From Lottia gigantea (taxonomy: Eukaryota > Mollusca > Gastropoda > Lottiidae): a stretch of DNA of 64,000 nt. Under the pieces are notes generated by a model. That model saw only the letters and a list, made by a program, of their open reading frames with translations, made no database searches and was not told the origin of the DNA. How positions within the stretch are numbered: the stretch's first letter is position 1; each line of letters starts with the position of its first letter. This document shows, one piece after another, positions 33,849 through 46,802 of the stretch. The position numbers and the translations under genes were made by a program. Location: contig NW_008707225.1 of assembly GCF_000327385.1 (NCBI RefSeq), positions 1,278,113-1,342,112 on the forward strand, written 5' to 3'.

Positions 33849-35030
33849 TTTGAAGATTCAAATTCTGAAATGAAGTATCGAAAATTTAAAGAAGTGTGTT
33901 AAACGTTTTAGATCATCAAAGGATGTATCTTTATTCTCTATGCCCCATCCCTCGGGCCTGTGAAAGGTCTTATATTGAAGTTAAATCAAGCAATCTACTA
34001 AAAGATTTCCTAATATAAATGTATCATGTTCTATCAATAAATTAATCGATTTCTAAGTTAGATTTCAGGGAATACTTATTTCAGGACTGGTGCCATGGCT
34101 ATATACAGTATATTATATAACATGCAGTGTATGTTTGTGTGTGTGTCTTTTCAACTAAAATCATACTAATGACTAACTAATTTTCACATAATTAATAGAC
34201 TCATCTATTGCTCTGTGACCTAGGCCAGTGCTTTCATTGAGACTCGTCTCAATACACCCTAAGACTAAATGCTCAAACTTCATCTCAAGCCACCTGAAAT
34301 CCGTGGGTATCTGGCAGACCCTAGACCTCCGAGGGGCTTCGGTATTTATGGTAAGCCCCTCAAATATGTTCCGAAATTAAATTCCTTCGTGTTTTTTCCC
34401 CAGAGTTGAAAATAGAAAACCGAAATACCTAGTTTTTAGACTGCTAAATCCAGAACATAAAGCACACGATATATAGAGTGTCTTATTTCATAAAATATCC
34501 AAAAAGCACATACTGTGTAACAAAAAAAATCAACTATAATTAATTATCAATACCAAACCACCTCATCAAGAACTTTTGTACAGATTGGTCCGTCAAACAG
34601 GTTCTAGTTTTCCAAATACCTGGAATATAACATTTAAAAAATAAATATATAAAAAGAATAGAGACATTTTTGTGCACAGATATCGACAATTGGAATAAGA
34701 AAAGTATAGTGAAGAGATCATAGGACCCGATTAAAGAATTAGTTAATCCTTTAATCTAATCCAACCTAGTAACATTAGTCCCGTCAAGTACGATTTATCC
34801 ATCTCTTATCAGATTATTAGATTATTTCTGGCTAATTGTTACCAATATTAGGATTAATTTTTGTTATATCCCATTAGAAGCAGATTTAGATAAAAACTTA
34901 GTCTTCCCTTCAACCACGAAACTCTCTGCTTCTGTTCTGACCCCTCCTTCCAGATTTAATTTCTTATAGGCTTCACAAACAAATTCAATCGTGGCACATT
35001 TCAGTAAAATCAAGAACATTAACTAAAGAT
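33849..35030. other. Intergenic region
   Basis: No gene seen; AT-rich with no tandem structure beyond a short GT run near 34130. Confidence 0.5.
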
Positions 35031-35906
35031 GGCTTGCCAGGCAAGGTAAAATACGCCCACTGCCAGCTGTAAGAAATGTTAACAAAATATTTATTTTCTG
35101 ATTATCTTAAAAACATTTATAAGTCAAGGCAAAACCTAAAAAACAGTTCATCAAATTATCGTCCAATTCAAAATGAACAAAGTCTCATCGACGTTACACA
35201 CAAGGTCAATAATTATAAGCAAAATTTGACATGTTTTAGTTAGTCAAGGGCAATAACTCTGAAATCGTTTATCCGATTGTTACCAATTTCAAACTTGACT
35301 GAGATCTCATCAATATATACATGCATACCAAGTATAATCAAGATCAGATAAAGACAAGCCAATTTTGACGCATTCTTACTAAGTCCAGGCTAATAACTCT
35401 GAAACCGTTTATGATTATTACCAAATTCGAGCTTGACTGAGATCTCATCAATATATACATACATACCATGTTATATCAAGATCGGATAAAAACTGTAGTC
35501 TATATCGTGCCTACAAGCCAAATTTGACGTGTTTTTTACTAAGTCAAGGGCAATAACTCTGAAAATTCATCAGATCATTACCAATTTTGAACTTGACTGA
35601 GATGTCAACAATACATACATGGAAATCAAGTTTCATCAAGATCAGATAAAAATTGTAGCCTCTATCCTGCATACAAGCCAAATTTAACGCGTTTTGACTA
35701 TGTCAAGGACAATAACTCTGAAACTGTTCATCCAATTATTACTAATTCGAACTTGACTGAGATCTCATCAATATATACACGAATACCAAGTTTCATTAAG
35801 ATCAGATAAAAACTATAGCCTCTATCGTGCATTCAAGAAATGTGAACGGACGGACCGGATGGACGGACAGGGGCGACGTCCACATTTCCATGTGGGCGTA
35901 TAAAAC
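35031..35906 (+). mobile_element. Helentron/pearl-like element, family B
   Basis: Starts GGCTTGCCAGGCAAGGTAA then ATACGCCCACTGCCAGCT, and ends CATGTGGGCGTATAAAA after a GGACGGACNGG-rich stretch. These termini match family A. The core differs: about five units of roughly 155-165 bp with GGCAATAACTCTGAAACCGT, GAACTTGACTGAGATCTCAT and CATCAAGATCAGATAAAAAC. No coding capacity. Confidence 0.65.
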
Positions 35907-37431
35907 AACTATTGATAGACAATGCCTACTAATCCACTAGAAATCTTACAGAAAGGCACTAATTCTCCGCAAGGACCCTTAATTGGATATTGGTAAATGG
36001 AATAACGTCCATACTATTTGTTAGTGAGCGTATAAATACAGACTCCAGTTTCGATCAGATTAGAGTGAAACTTGGTATATTTACGTACATTAATACAAAT
36101 TTCCTTACCTCTGATTCCTTTCGTTCAACAGAACTATAATAAGAAGTAAAGAAAATGCTGAAATAAAAAGTAGAATTTAGTAAGATATATCGATAATCAA
36201 TAAGCTATAGTGGTGTTGATGAGAATAAATTAGAATAAAATACAACTAATGACAACTTAATCAACTTGCAGAACAATAGATGTCTTAGAATGATTAAATA
36301 GATTCTAGCTTGTCTATTATAATATCTGCCTTGTGATACCCTCAACTTTATCATCGTTCATTATCAGAAACAATAAGGTTTTATACATAGTACGGTGCGA
36401 TTGTTATCATAGGTCTTTCACTTGTAGAATTTGTCGATAACTATAGGACCATATCTTTAAACGAGGTAGAACTAGTAACGAACATCGCACTTGGTCGGTC
36501 GTGATAAAAATATAAAATGAAATAATACACCGAACTTATAGGCATTCTTACCACAGAGAACGAAGAAAAAAACCAGAGAATGTGTCAAGCGAAGATATTA
36601 CTCTCCGTCCCATGTGATGTTTGAATTCATTTCTTGAAAATTCAAAATTAAACTTTGGATTGTGTGTCATTGGGATAAGTATATCTTTAAAAATCTAATA
36701 ATAATTTTACTTGAAATGATCAACAACTGATTATCCTACCAGAAATTTTGTTTGAAAATTAACCACGTTTCAGTTTGAAAATTCCTCTCCTGGACAATTC
36801 TTTCATCCATTGGAATTTGTTGATAATATAATAGGACACGATAAGTTTGCATGAACCTTATTTTACTAGCTTTTCCATGCTTCTATTTGCATTTTTCTTT
36901 TTATGAGTTCTGGAAAGACTCGATCAGATTATGAGGATGACATCACTAACACAAATTCCTTAAAACCCTCTTATTATGCTTTGAGTTTCTGTCATCCGTG
37001 GAGCTTCTTCTATCAAGATGTAAAATGTAAAATTCATGCTTACCGTAGAATAAGTTTAAATTTTTCTTTAACGAGGTTTTCCTTTTACGTATTTGATGTA
37101 TCTCTATATATTCATATCATTGTCGCATAATACTGTGGGATATTAATAAGACATAGTGTGATTTTCTCCGTTAGAGAACTATTTTTATATTAATTCAGAG
37201 TGCTTTGAATAGAGGGTTTTTAACAATCAAATACAGCCCACTTAGCTATACAGTGTAAATACTAAATATTCTTTTTGCAATAGAATAGTTGACAAAGATC
37301 ACGGTCACTTAGCAATGCCAATTTCTACATTGTCAGTTCACAATAATTATACGTTCATAAGTTCATTAAAATCAACACAAAAATCTGACCTTATTTTCTT
37401 TGAAGGGTAATGATATTAACTATAGTTTGAT
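35907..37431. other. Intergenic region
   Basis: No gene seen. An open stretch at 36903-37130 has no family resemblance and is probably chance. Confidence 0.5.
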
Positions 37432-37612
37432 CATCTTCACATTTTCAAGCTATTACGAACTGCGTCTTATACCTTGACTGCAATAGCTACCTTTCTTGCA
37501 TCACGAACCTTTGTAAATTGCGACTCGCTGCATTACGTGATACAAGAAAGGCGGATGCTGCAGTCAAGGTTTAATAAGATGTAGTTCGTAATGGTTTGAC
37601 ATTGTGAAGATG
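37432..37612. mobile_element. Imperfect foldback (hairpin) element, ~180 bp
   Basis: Two arms of about 80 bp are inverted repeats at roughly 80% by eye. The left arm runs CATCTTCAC, ATTACGAACT, CCTTGACTGCA, CCTTTCTTG, ATCACG; the right arm gives the same blocks in reverse complement. Short unpaired centre near 37515-37530. Likely a decayed MITE; no clear target duplication. Confidence 0.6.
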
Positions 37613-37676
37613 GAGTTTGTTATACAATTTCGATATTGCTCTCTGTGTCCTTAATATGGACCATCTCGCCTTTGCA

Positions 37677-37995
37677 TAGAATATTACGGAGCCCCTAAAG
37701 CGCAATTGTAAATATATTTATTTATTATTTCGTTTAAACGAAATAATTATTTCGTTTAAACGAAATAATTAATTCGTTTAAACGAAATAACATCATTTAT
37801 TTCATCATTGAATCATTTCGTTAAAACGAAATGTTATTTCGTTTAGACGAATTAAATTATTATTTCGTTTAAACGAAATAATTATTTCGTTTAAACGAAA
37901 TAATTAATTCGTTTAAACGAAATAATTAATTCGTTTAAACGAAATAATAAATAAATATGTTTACAATTGCGCCTTAAAGGCTCCGTAGAATATCA
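37677..37995. mobile_element. Palindrome-array MITE, Mutator-like by target duplication
   Basis: The element is 37687-37985 (299 bp). Terminal inverted repeats of about 40 bp start CGGAGCC and end GGCTCCG, with a few mismatches. Flanks TAGAATATTA (37677-37686) and TAGAATATCA (37986-37995) form a 10-bp duplication with one mismatch, in the 8-11 bp range of Mutator-like elements. Inside are nine copies of the palindrome ATTTCGTTTAAACGAAAT or one- or two-base variants, arranged near-symmetrically around a centre at about 37790-37815. Confidence 0.8.
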
Positions 37996-38830
37996 ACCAT
38001 CTGCACACATCTTCTTGTTTTGAGGAAACCTGATGCATATTCGTCCGATCTCGGACATTGGGAAGGGGATAATAACTTGAAGAAAATGCATTTGTCAAAT
38101 TGTAAAAGTTCAAATGTATAGGCCTATTTGTAATTTTGAGATTGATTTGTAAATGTTCATTACAAGTTCAATTGTCAATTTGTCAACTTTAAAAATGTAG
38201 AATTGTATAAGCTCGATGATGAAATGACAATGTGTGAAATTTTGATTGTACAATTAATGTAGATGTTACATCTATTGGATAAAAGCCATAAAGGGGAGCA
38301 ACTCGTATCTCCAACCTTGGTCAATTCAGGAGGCAACCAGTTAGCTAATCTCTTTCTACTTGAATAGGCTTTCTAGAGTCATCAAATGTATTTCATACCC
38401 TGGGATATAAGTAATAACCCATGCCATACAATCACGTCTTGTAGGATATTACGAGAAAAAGGACATGGTCCACCATATAAGCCGGTCGGTCGATTGTTCT
38501 TGAGTCATGGAAACAAATAGAATTGATCAGCTAAACTAATCTGTCTGAAATGTATGCCTCTAATCCAGCCTGTGACCATTGTTAACTATTCCCCCTCCAG
38601 ATCAAGGGTAAAAATTCAGGCTCAATTGCATCAAGCATTAGAGTTTGAGCTACTGTGAAATATACACATCTTCCAATTCTAATAGAAAATTCAGAATGTG
38701 TGTGTCACCTAAAAAGGTTAAAGATTTATGAATAAATTATAAAATATGTACTAATTTCTGACAAATGTATAAAATATTGGCATGGTGCATGATAAAATTT
38801 GATGATATCAAATACATTTTTTTCCAATAT
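37996..38830. other. Intergenic region
   Basis: No gene seen; the right end probably holds the WDR25 3' untranslated region. Confidence 0.5.
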
Positions 38831-41800
38831 TCATCGCAATAATTGAAGCTGTCCATCCCATGATGATGCTATAATGACACTGGGTAAAACAGGATGATAT
38901 GCTACATCTGTGTAGTCTAAGTTTGTTGATATAGTTTTAAATAGTTTTCCTGTGGTATAATTATAACAATAAAGTTTTCTGTCAAAACTACCAGATATGA
39001 CTATATCTCCATCATTACTGATATCAAACCCAATACTTCTACCTTGTAACTGCAAAATAAAATTATACAAGGTTAGAGAATCAATATCTATGTAGAGATA
39101 TAAACAAATTCAAAGAATAAAATTGATCTATGATAATTACATGATAATGGCTCAATTTAAATACGAGTAATATGTAGTACTGTACAACTTATATACATGA
39201 CTAAAATTTAGTATGGCTGTTATTTAACATGGCTAATTTTTAACATAAATATATTAAGTATGAGTATGATAATTTAGGTAAGTTAAAGGGATACTGACAG
39301 TGACTAATAACCATTACATATCCATCATGTGATAATATTCAGAGTCATAAGGCTTAAAACATATTAATTCATAATTCACTTTACCTTGTGGCCTTCAAAT
39401 CGCTTTCTTTTGTTCATTTTAAAAGGTCTAGTTGTTGAAAATATTGCTATATAACCACCTTGAGATTGGGCTAAAAACTGGGTTGTATCAGTAGAATGTA
39501 ACTTTAATCTATTGCACGTATACTTCTCCTATAAGTACAAAAAAAAATTAAAATGAAACACAGTATAACACAGATCATTTTTAAGACACTTTTCTTTCTA
39601 TTCTGTGCACATTCCCCTTATACAGTATCAATTGGTAATCTAATTCAAAGGACATGGACATTAGCTTACACAAAGTATCCAATATATTTGTTTAAAATCT
39701 ATGCTTGAGTAATACTTTTTTTCTTGCATAAATATCAGAATTCAATGATTGTAGATTTTAACCCCTTATAAAAAGACATTCAGGTTGAAAAGCAAATGCA
39801 TGTCATACTGACCTCATATATTTGATTAGAGAGAACAGCTCCTGTAGTATAATCCCAGGCCATTATATTTCTATCAGATGAATTCTGGTCTACAACATCA
39901 CTACAAGTAAATATTGTTCTACCATTCTGGTCAAACATTACATCCTGAATCTATAGAAAAATCAAACTTTATACATGGTCCATGTAGACATTATAAAACA
40001 AATTACTTGTTATTCTTAAATTACTTAATACTTGAATGATTATACAACAAAAAAGGCACAAACCTGTCCAATCTTCTCCTTGTAATGAAATTTAGATGTG
40101 GATTTATTTGGTGTCCGAAGATCCCATAGTACCAATTTATTGGTTGAGCCTGTTATAATTATATTGGTATCTAATGGGTGATATTTGCAACATGATACAT
40201 AACCTTCATGTACAAGTCTATTGATGATTTTACCTAAAAAGTTATTCAAACCCAAAGTTTATTAATGACGTATATATATAAACCAATAAATCAATCCTAA
40301 AAGATATTATCAATATACAGCAGATAAAATTCTAAAACACTTTGAACAAACTTGTAATTTAAGATAGCTTGCCAGGCAAAGTAATATACGCCAACTGGCA
40401 GCTTTGATTTTGAATAAAAATATTTAGCAGTACAGTAACAATCACCATTATGAAATATTCAATCTTCAGACATACACTTCTTTTGAACTTGTTAGGGCGA
40501 TACTGAATAATATTGAGTTTGAGTTATTGCCCTTATTCTTGAAAACGTGTTCAATTTTTAGCTTGTGAACACTCTAGAAGGCAAATATTCAATCTTCAGT
40601 GTGGGACTGAATAAGAAAACCAAAATCAAAATCCAGCAATAATCATGCCTTTTAGTGTTTTAGAGCTAAATTTGAAAGCGTTTTCAAGAACAAGGGCAAT
40701 AACTCATACTAAATATTTTTCGATTCTTTTGATTTTCAATAGGGTTCATCCTTGGGTGGTTACAAACATTCACACCAAGTTTCATCAAAATCTGTAAAGA
40801 ATTGTGCTTTCTAGAGTGTTTACGAGGTAAAAATTGAACGCGTTTTCAAGAACAAGGGCAATAACTCATACTAAATATTTTTCAATTTTTCTGATTTTCA
40901 ATAGGGTTTATTCTTTGGTGATAACAAACACTCATGCCAAGTTTCGTCAAAATCCGTCAAGAATTGTCCCTTCTAGAGTGTTTACAAGTTAAAAATTGAA
41001 CGCGTTTTCAAGAACAAGGGCAGTAACTCCTACTAAATATTTTTCGATTCTTCTGATTTTCAATAGGGTTCATCGTTAGGTGATTACGAACACTCATTTC
41101 GTCAAAATCTGTCAAGAATTGTGCCTTCTAGAGTGTTAACGAGCTAAAACTTGAACAAGGGCAATAACTCATACTAAATATTTTTTGATTTTTCTGATTT
41201 TCAATAGGGTTTATCCTTGGTTGATAACAAACAGTCATGCCAAGTTTCGTCAAAATCCATCAAGAATTGTCCCTTCTAGAGTGTTTACGAGCAGAAAATT
41301 GAAGCGTTTTCAAAAACAAGGGCAATAACTCATACTAAATATTTTTCGATTCTGCAGATTTTCAATAGGGTTTATCCTTGGGTGATTATGAACATTCATA
41401 CCAAGTTTTGTTAAAATCCATCAAGAATTGTATCTTGTAGAGTGTTTACGAGCAATTGTGGACGGACCGACGGACGGACGGACATGGGTGACGGCAAAAA
41501 AGTTATCCATTATTGATATTTAGATAGATAATATGCTACCAATGATGTAGATTACTGCTCTCAATGTTTCTTACCTGTTCTAACACAAACTAAAGCAGAA
41601 GACCTATCATAACAACAAGATAATATTTTCTCTCCAGTTGGATCCCATACACAATCTTTTACGGCTTTATCATGACAGTTTATTATTCGAACACATGATT
41701 CTAAACTAGACCATGCATTCCAGATCTTAATAGTTCTATCCATTGATACACTTAAAACAAGATGACTATAGTTTGGTTTGTTCCATTGCACTCTATTTAT

Positions 41801-42412
41801 AACCTGATTGTGCCCCACCCATTGTCTATCTACATCTTTAGGATATCTATTATAAGCAGGACGGTTGAGAAGGGGTCCTATCTTCCCATGAATAAAGAAT
41901 ATATTACGCTTATCACATTCAACAATAGGTTTTAATACTTTTGATTTTTTTTGACTTACAATGAACAATCCTGAATCTGAACAAGAGTCAAATTCTGCCA
42001 CTCTCTTTCGATTTTGAAAGTTGTTCCCCATTGTGGAATAAAATGGACTACTTTCATGGATAGTAGGTGGAATCGTCGATGATTCTCTAACTAATGTATC
42101 TTTGTGTTCTGTGGCTATTTCATTTTCAGTCTTTCTTTCACAATCACTTTGAACCAGTTCAGAAGAATCATGTTCTTCATTTGAGTTTTGGGTGTCTCTT
42201 TCAGACCAAAATGCTCCTTCTGGTACATCAACCTGTAATCCATTAACAACCACTTTTCTAGATTCTGGTTTTGGCACAGCACAATCAGGGCTTTCTTCAT
42301 CTATCAGAGAAAAATAATCACTTCTACCACTCCCTTGTTTGTAAGATATAGTCGCATTGAAGTCCTCTTTGGTTTCATTATCTGAATCTGAATATGATTG
42401 TAGTAAATCCAT
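38831..42412 (-). CDS. WDR25: WD repeat-containing protein 25
   Basis: WD40-propeller protein related to the splicing factor PRP17/CDC40; its cellular role is poorly known. Five coding exons read on the minus strand: 42412-41575, 40233-40064, 39950-39813, 39528-39385 and 39049-38831 (TGA), with consistent GT-AG phases, 502 residues (human ~544). Residues 1-~190 are an acidic, low-complexity N-terminus (MDLLQSYSDSDNE). A propeller follows with units such as WVGHNQVINRVQWN to MDRTIKIWNAW, HDKAVKDCVWDPTGEKIL, YVSCCKYHPLDTNIIITGS to LVLWDLRTP, and SDRNIMAWDYTTG. The C-terminal YHPVLPSVIIASSWDGQLQL matches the WDR25 ending. ATG at 42412 is the first in-frame ATG. Intron 1 carries a family A repeat in antisense orientation. 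Confidence 0.92.
40363..41498 (+). mobile_element. Helentron/pearl-like element, family A, copy 3
   Basis: The longest copy: 5' module GCTTGCCAGGCAAAGTAA then TATACGCCAACTGGCAGC, about six tandem units of ~160 bp, ending in a GACGGACGGACGGACATGGG run without the terminal hairpin. It fills most of WDR25 intron 1. Confidence 0.65.
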
Positions 42413-42976
42413 CAAGAAGTTTCAAGCATACTGCTGAAAAGATATGAACAAAATTGAGCTACTGATTTCAAATAAAAATAATTTAACAGGATTTAATGTC
42501 TATCTTTATTTCATTAATAAAAGAAAAATAGGAACACATGAAAATTCACTTGAAATTTGTGTTCCAACAGAATTATATTAAAGGAAATATTCATAGACAA
42601 TGAACAACCATGCTTTGATTTCAACTACTAACTAAGGTATATACCTAGACCATTCAAGACTACACAAGGTCTGTCAATGAACATTAAATAGTGATTCACG
42701 AAGTTGACATTTCAAAGACACCATGATTTTCAATGTAAAAACGCTTAAAAAAATCATGTAATTACTTTGCCAGACGGTCTTGAGTTGTCAACATTATGTA
42801 TACATCGGTTTCGGTTGTATTGAGTCTGATTAATCAAGTCTATTTTCTTTTCAATTAATATTTCTAAGATTCAGCATGATGTTTTTATCAGATTATTTAC
42901 AAAGTCCACCATGTTGCGAAATTACGGATGTGACGTGTGATTATTTTTAGTCCGAAACCAAATGACCGTTTAGTAT
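42413..42976. other. Upstream region of WDR25
   Basis: Likely holds the WDR25 promoter and 5' leader. No clear motif identified. Confidence 0.45.
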
Positions 42977-44108
42977 GTGTAACCTATTTTCGTGGATATA
43001 AGGATTCAACACCGAATTTCGTCAAAGTTAAAAAAACGAAATTTTTTTTTTATGTCTTAGATGTTTCCTCAGAAATTCCACAAAATAATTAAAATTGGTT
43101 TGTTTCGATTTTCTTTATGAATTCTTCACTTTGACCCATATTTCATGAGCAACCAACTCGGCAACGGCGGCAGAATGCGTCACTTATTTTCGTGTACAAT
43201 GTTTGAACCATAAATAAGTCTAGAAAACACGTTGTATGGATACCGGGTGGTATAATTAACTTCTCTTAGTATTTATCTTTAATATCAATTCATGATAACT
43301 AGTGACAATTCCTTCAAAGAACCACGATTTTAAAAAAAAGTGCTAAAAGTCACTGAAACTACATAAGAATATGGTCCACTTTGTGTTCCATAGGAATTTT
43401 CTGCTTACAGAATCAGTATATTAATATTCGAGGGGGTGGGGATGGGCGGTGCGAGGTTCTGCCCAGACTCGTGGCTAGTCCCTGGTCCTACGGGAGTCCA
43501 AATTTTGTCAAGGAGGGGCTCTACTATATATATTTCAAACGATCTGCAGACAAGACATTTTCTGATTGAATATCGGAGGCTAATTGCATGTAAAAATAAA
43601 TATTTTCCACTTGAAACGATCTAAAATGCAAATGAAACGAATATCTGACATTTATCATTTCAATAGAATTGAATTAATTTTGTGCACGCCCGAAATTCGA
43701 AAGAAAACCTTGTTTTTTGACATTTACGTAGTGTGACGTTATCCCCTCTATAGCCGCTATTTTGTTTCTCCATGACTGGTTGATTGGTAGATGACAAGGC
43801 TTTTTCAAGATTTAGGCTTCTTACGTCAGTTTTGAGGAGTTATCGCCCTTTAACCTCTATACCGTAAGTGCTTCTATCAACATCAATTGCTCGTAAACGC
43901 TCTAAAACTAGATTTTTTGATGGAGTCAAATGAAATTGGGTATGTGTGTACATATTCATAAAACGAAGATCAAGTTCGAATTTGAGCTATTTTCGACTGT
44001 TAGAAGCAGAGTTATTGCCCTTGCCCCAAAATCTTGCATATGCTATTATTACTCTCTTAGTTTTGAAATTCAGTGTTGAATCCTTATATCCACGAAAATA
44101 GGTTACAC
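42977..44108. mobile_element. Non-autonomous element with ~43-bp terminal inverted repeats
   Basis: Left end GTGTAACCTATTTTCGTGGA continues through ATATAAGGATTCAACAC to GAATTTC. The right end (44065-44108) is its reverse complement with one mismatch. The interior (~1.05 kb) has no coding frame but carries blocks similar to the tandem cores of other repeats here, such as GTAAACGCTCTAAAA and AGTTATTGCCCTTG. No convincing target-site duplication was found. Confidence 0.65.
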
Positions 44109-46802
44109 CACTGTACATCCAGAGCCTATATAAACGAGCCTGGTCACTGGTTCATAATATATAGGCTCTGATATATCTATGCATTAGATATCTATGATGC
44201 ATTAGCGATATATGGGAGGTAACTCTTAGAAATGCTACAGACCATAGTGATTGTTATGATGAAATCAAATGAACACGATGCTTACATTTGGTGCATACGG
44301 GCCAGATTTATTTTTGGACATAAAACATTTATCTCTCTATTCACAACTTTGTTACTAATACTATTCAGAGACTTGTACTAGCGTATTTTTTTCCCTTATC
44401 TATTGTTTTTTTTTATCTTTGGCGTATTTTTGAAAGGACCAGAGGTCACTCCTTTACTCAACCAGGCGTTACCATTGCTATAGTATATCATATTATAGAT
44501 CAATACCTGTATATATTTCAACAAATATTATCTTAATTAGCGTTTCAACGCAATTACATGTTAACATATTTTTTTCTTCGGAAATATCTCCCGGAAACAA
44601 TAACATTGTGACATCAGACTTATTCATAGTGTTAATCAATCTGCGTTATATACCTGATGGTAATTTTAATCATGCAGGTCACACATCCTGTAAAAAAAAT
44701 ATCGGCCGGGGAAATTCTGCAAATTTGTATATATTAGGCAAGCGTAGATTGAATTGACGTGTGTAGCCTAAGTATTGTGATTTTGTAAGCTCTGAAGTTG
44801 AATTCAGAATTATGTTTGATCAAACTGTTGTACACCTGTTTTCCTCTTTCTCTGCTTTAAACATTAGATCTCTCTTTTAATTCAGATGGGCACTTGTGAG
44901 ACCGTATTGTGAGATTCATCCATAAATAGCAATTTAATTCAATGTATCTACAAAGGTGTGTTACTAGGCCTACTGTTCAAGTGTATTATACTGAATGAAA
45001 TGTAAAGAAAGATAAAGATTAAAGGGAACATTTTAGAAAATGATACAATATTGTGTAGTATCTTTCGCGGTACCCCCCCACCCCCCTCCCCCCATTTAGC
45101 TACACATCTGACAACTGACACCATAAGCACACTATCGTTGTTTTTTTTTATTTATATATAGATACATGTATATATTTGTATGAAATACAAGGTTTTATAA
45201 AAGTGTGTTGAACGAATTGTGTGTTATATTCGTTGTGTCAAATATTTATAAATCTCCGAGGAACAATTTGGTTATTAAAACTGAAATGAAATGAAACAAG
45301 AATGAATCATATTACAGTCAGTCAAATATTATTATTCAACAGGTCATTATCTTTAACATTAGGTAGAATTGATGTATATAGTACAATAAAAGGTACACGA
45401 CAATATTATCACTATATCTCAGCAAGGTAAATAAAACTGCTAAACGATGTTATATACACTGGTGATTTATTATCAATAACATGTGCTATTGTATTATTAT
45501 CATTATTGATTTCACCTCATGTTTCATTAAAACTAATTACTAGATGTCAGGAAGGTAACAAATACGTTTCTAATCTGTTGGCTGACTTATGTTATGGACA
45601 TTATAGTTACTACTGTTCGAAATCAAAATATACTCAGGAACATTAATAGGGATTAGGTGAAAAAAATCTGCTTATTGAAAAGATGAGAGCAAAATTTTCT
45701 TTAAATCGTGTAACAAAGGATAGTGATTCAATGATAAACCTTCATTGAAGTGAGATCATCTCATATATCAAACTCTTTTGAGTATTAATCTGTCTATAGC
45801 CAACTAACTGGTCAATATAATATGTGTATAGTGTGTGAAGAGGAGGTTTTGGTAAGTACTGAAATACCAATATTCCACTAGATGATTCTTCAAGTCTCAA
45901 ATGACAAGGCATATGAGTTTTACCTTATTTAAGATTTACTGTGACTCTACAGTCTTAAAAATGAATTCATGACTATTGTTATTTTCAGAAATTAAGACTT
46001 TAATCCCGAACCACCGTATCGTTCTTAGGAGCACGTGGGAAAAAATATTGTCTGAAGTCTATAGAAGCAACAGTAGACACAAATGACCATTTTATCGCAT
46101 TAATATCAAAACCAATAATCCGAATTTACCATCTAAATTTTTGTCATCGTATTAGGATCGGACTTTATGTATTACAATATTATCAATTGCATAGTGTCTT
46201 TGATGTCACCAGAAATATCCACATGAGAGACTACTCAAGAGGTGTCAAACGACTATCGTGTACAACTGTATATAGCAGATTGTCTGGAATACAAAAATTT
46301 TCGGTGGTCAGATTGTGGATATAATTTGCCGTCATCGGCTGGTAAAAAAAATCAGTTTGGAAATATATAGAAATATATCATTAAATTTCAATAATCAAGT
46401 CATATAACTCGTGTCTGAATAGCGTTCACTAGAAGATATGAAAGGACTGGCATAGATAGAGTATAATACGTCAATAGTTTTTCTCAATATGTGAACGTAT
46501 AAATCCTTCCTTTGGATTTCAACGACCTGTCACGTAGTCCAACTTACAACACATTTTAATTCTGAGACGTGAAATAGGAAGCAATTCCATTTATAGAACT
46601 CCATATTAATTTGCTATTTGACAAGACAAACATACCCATTTTATTTTTGTTTTATTAGATAATAATGGTTTTGTAACTGTACCAAGTGGTAAATGAAATT
46701 GTCTTCAAATGAAACGTTGAACTATTGAGAGGATATCATGATTTCCTGAATGAGATTAAAAATTTCCGTTTATAACTCGCCTAATTATTGTAAATATACT
46801 GG
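44109..46802. other. Intergenic region
   Basis: No gene seen. A C-rich tract lies at 45073-45093. The right part probably contains the promoter and 5' leader of the coding exon at 46803. Confidence 0.45.
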
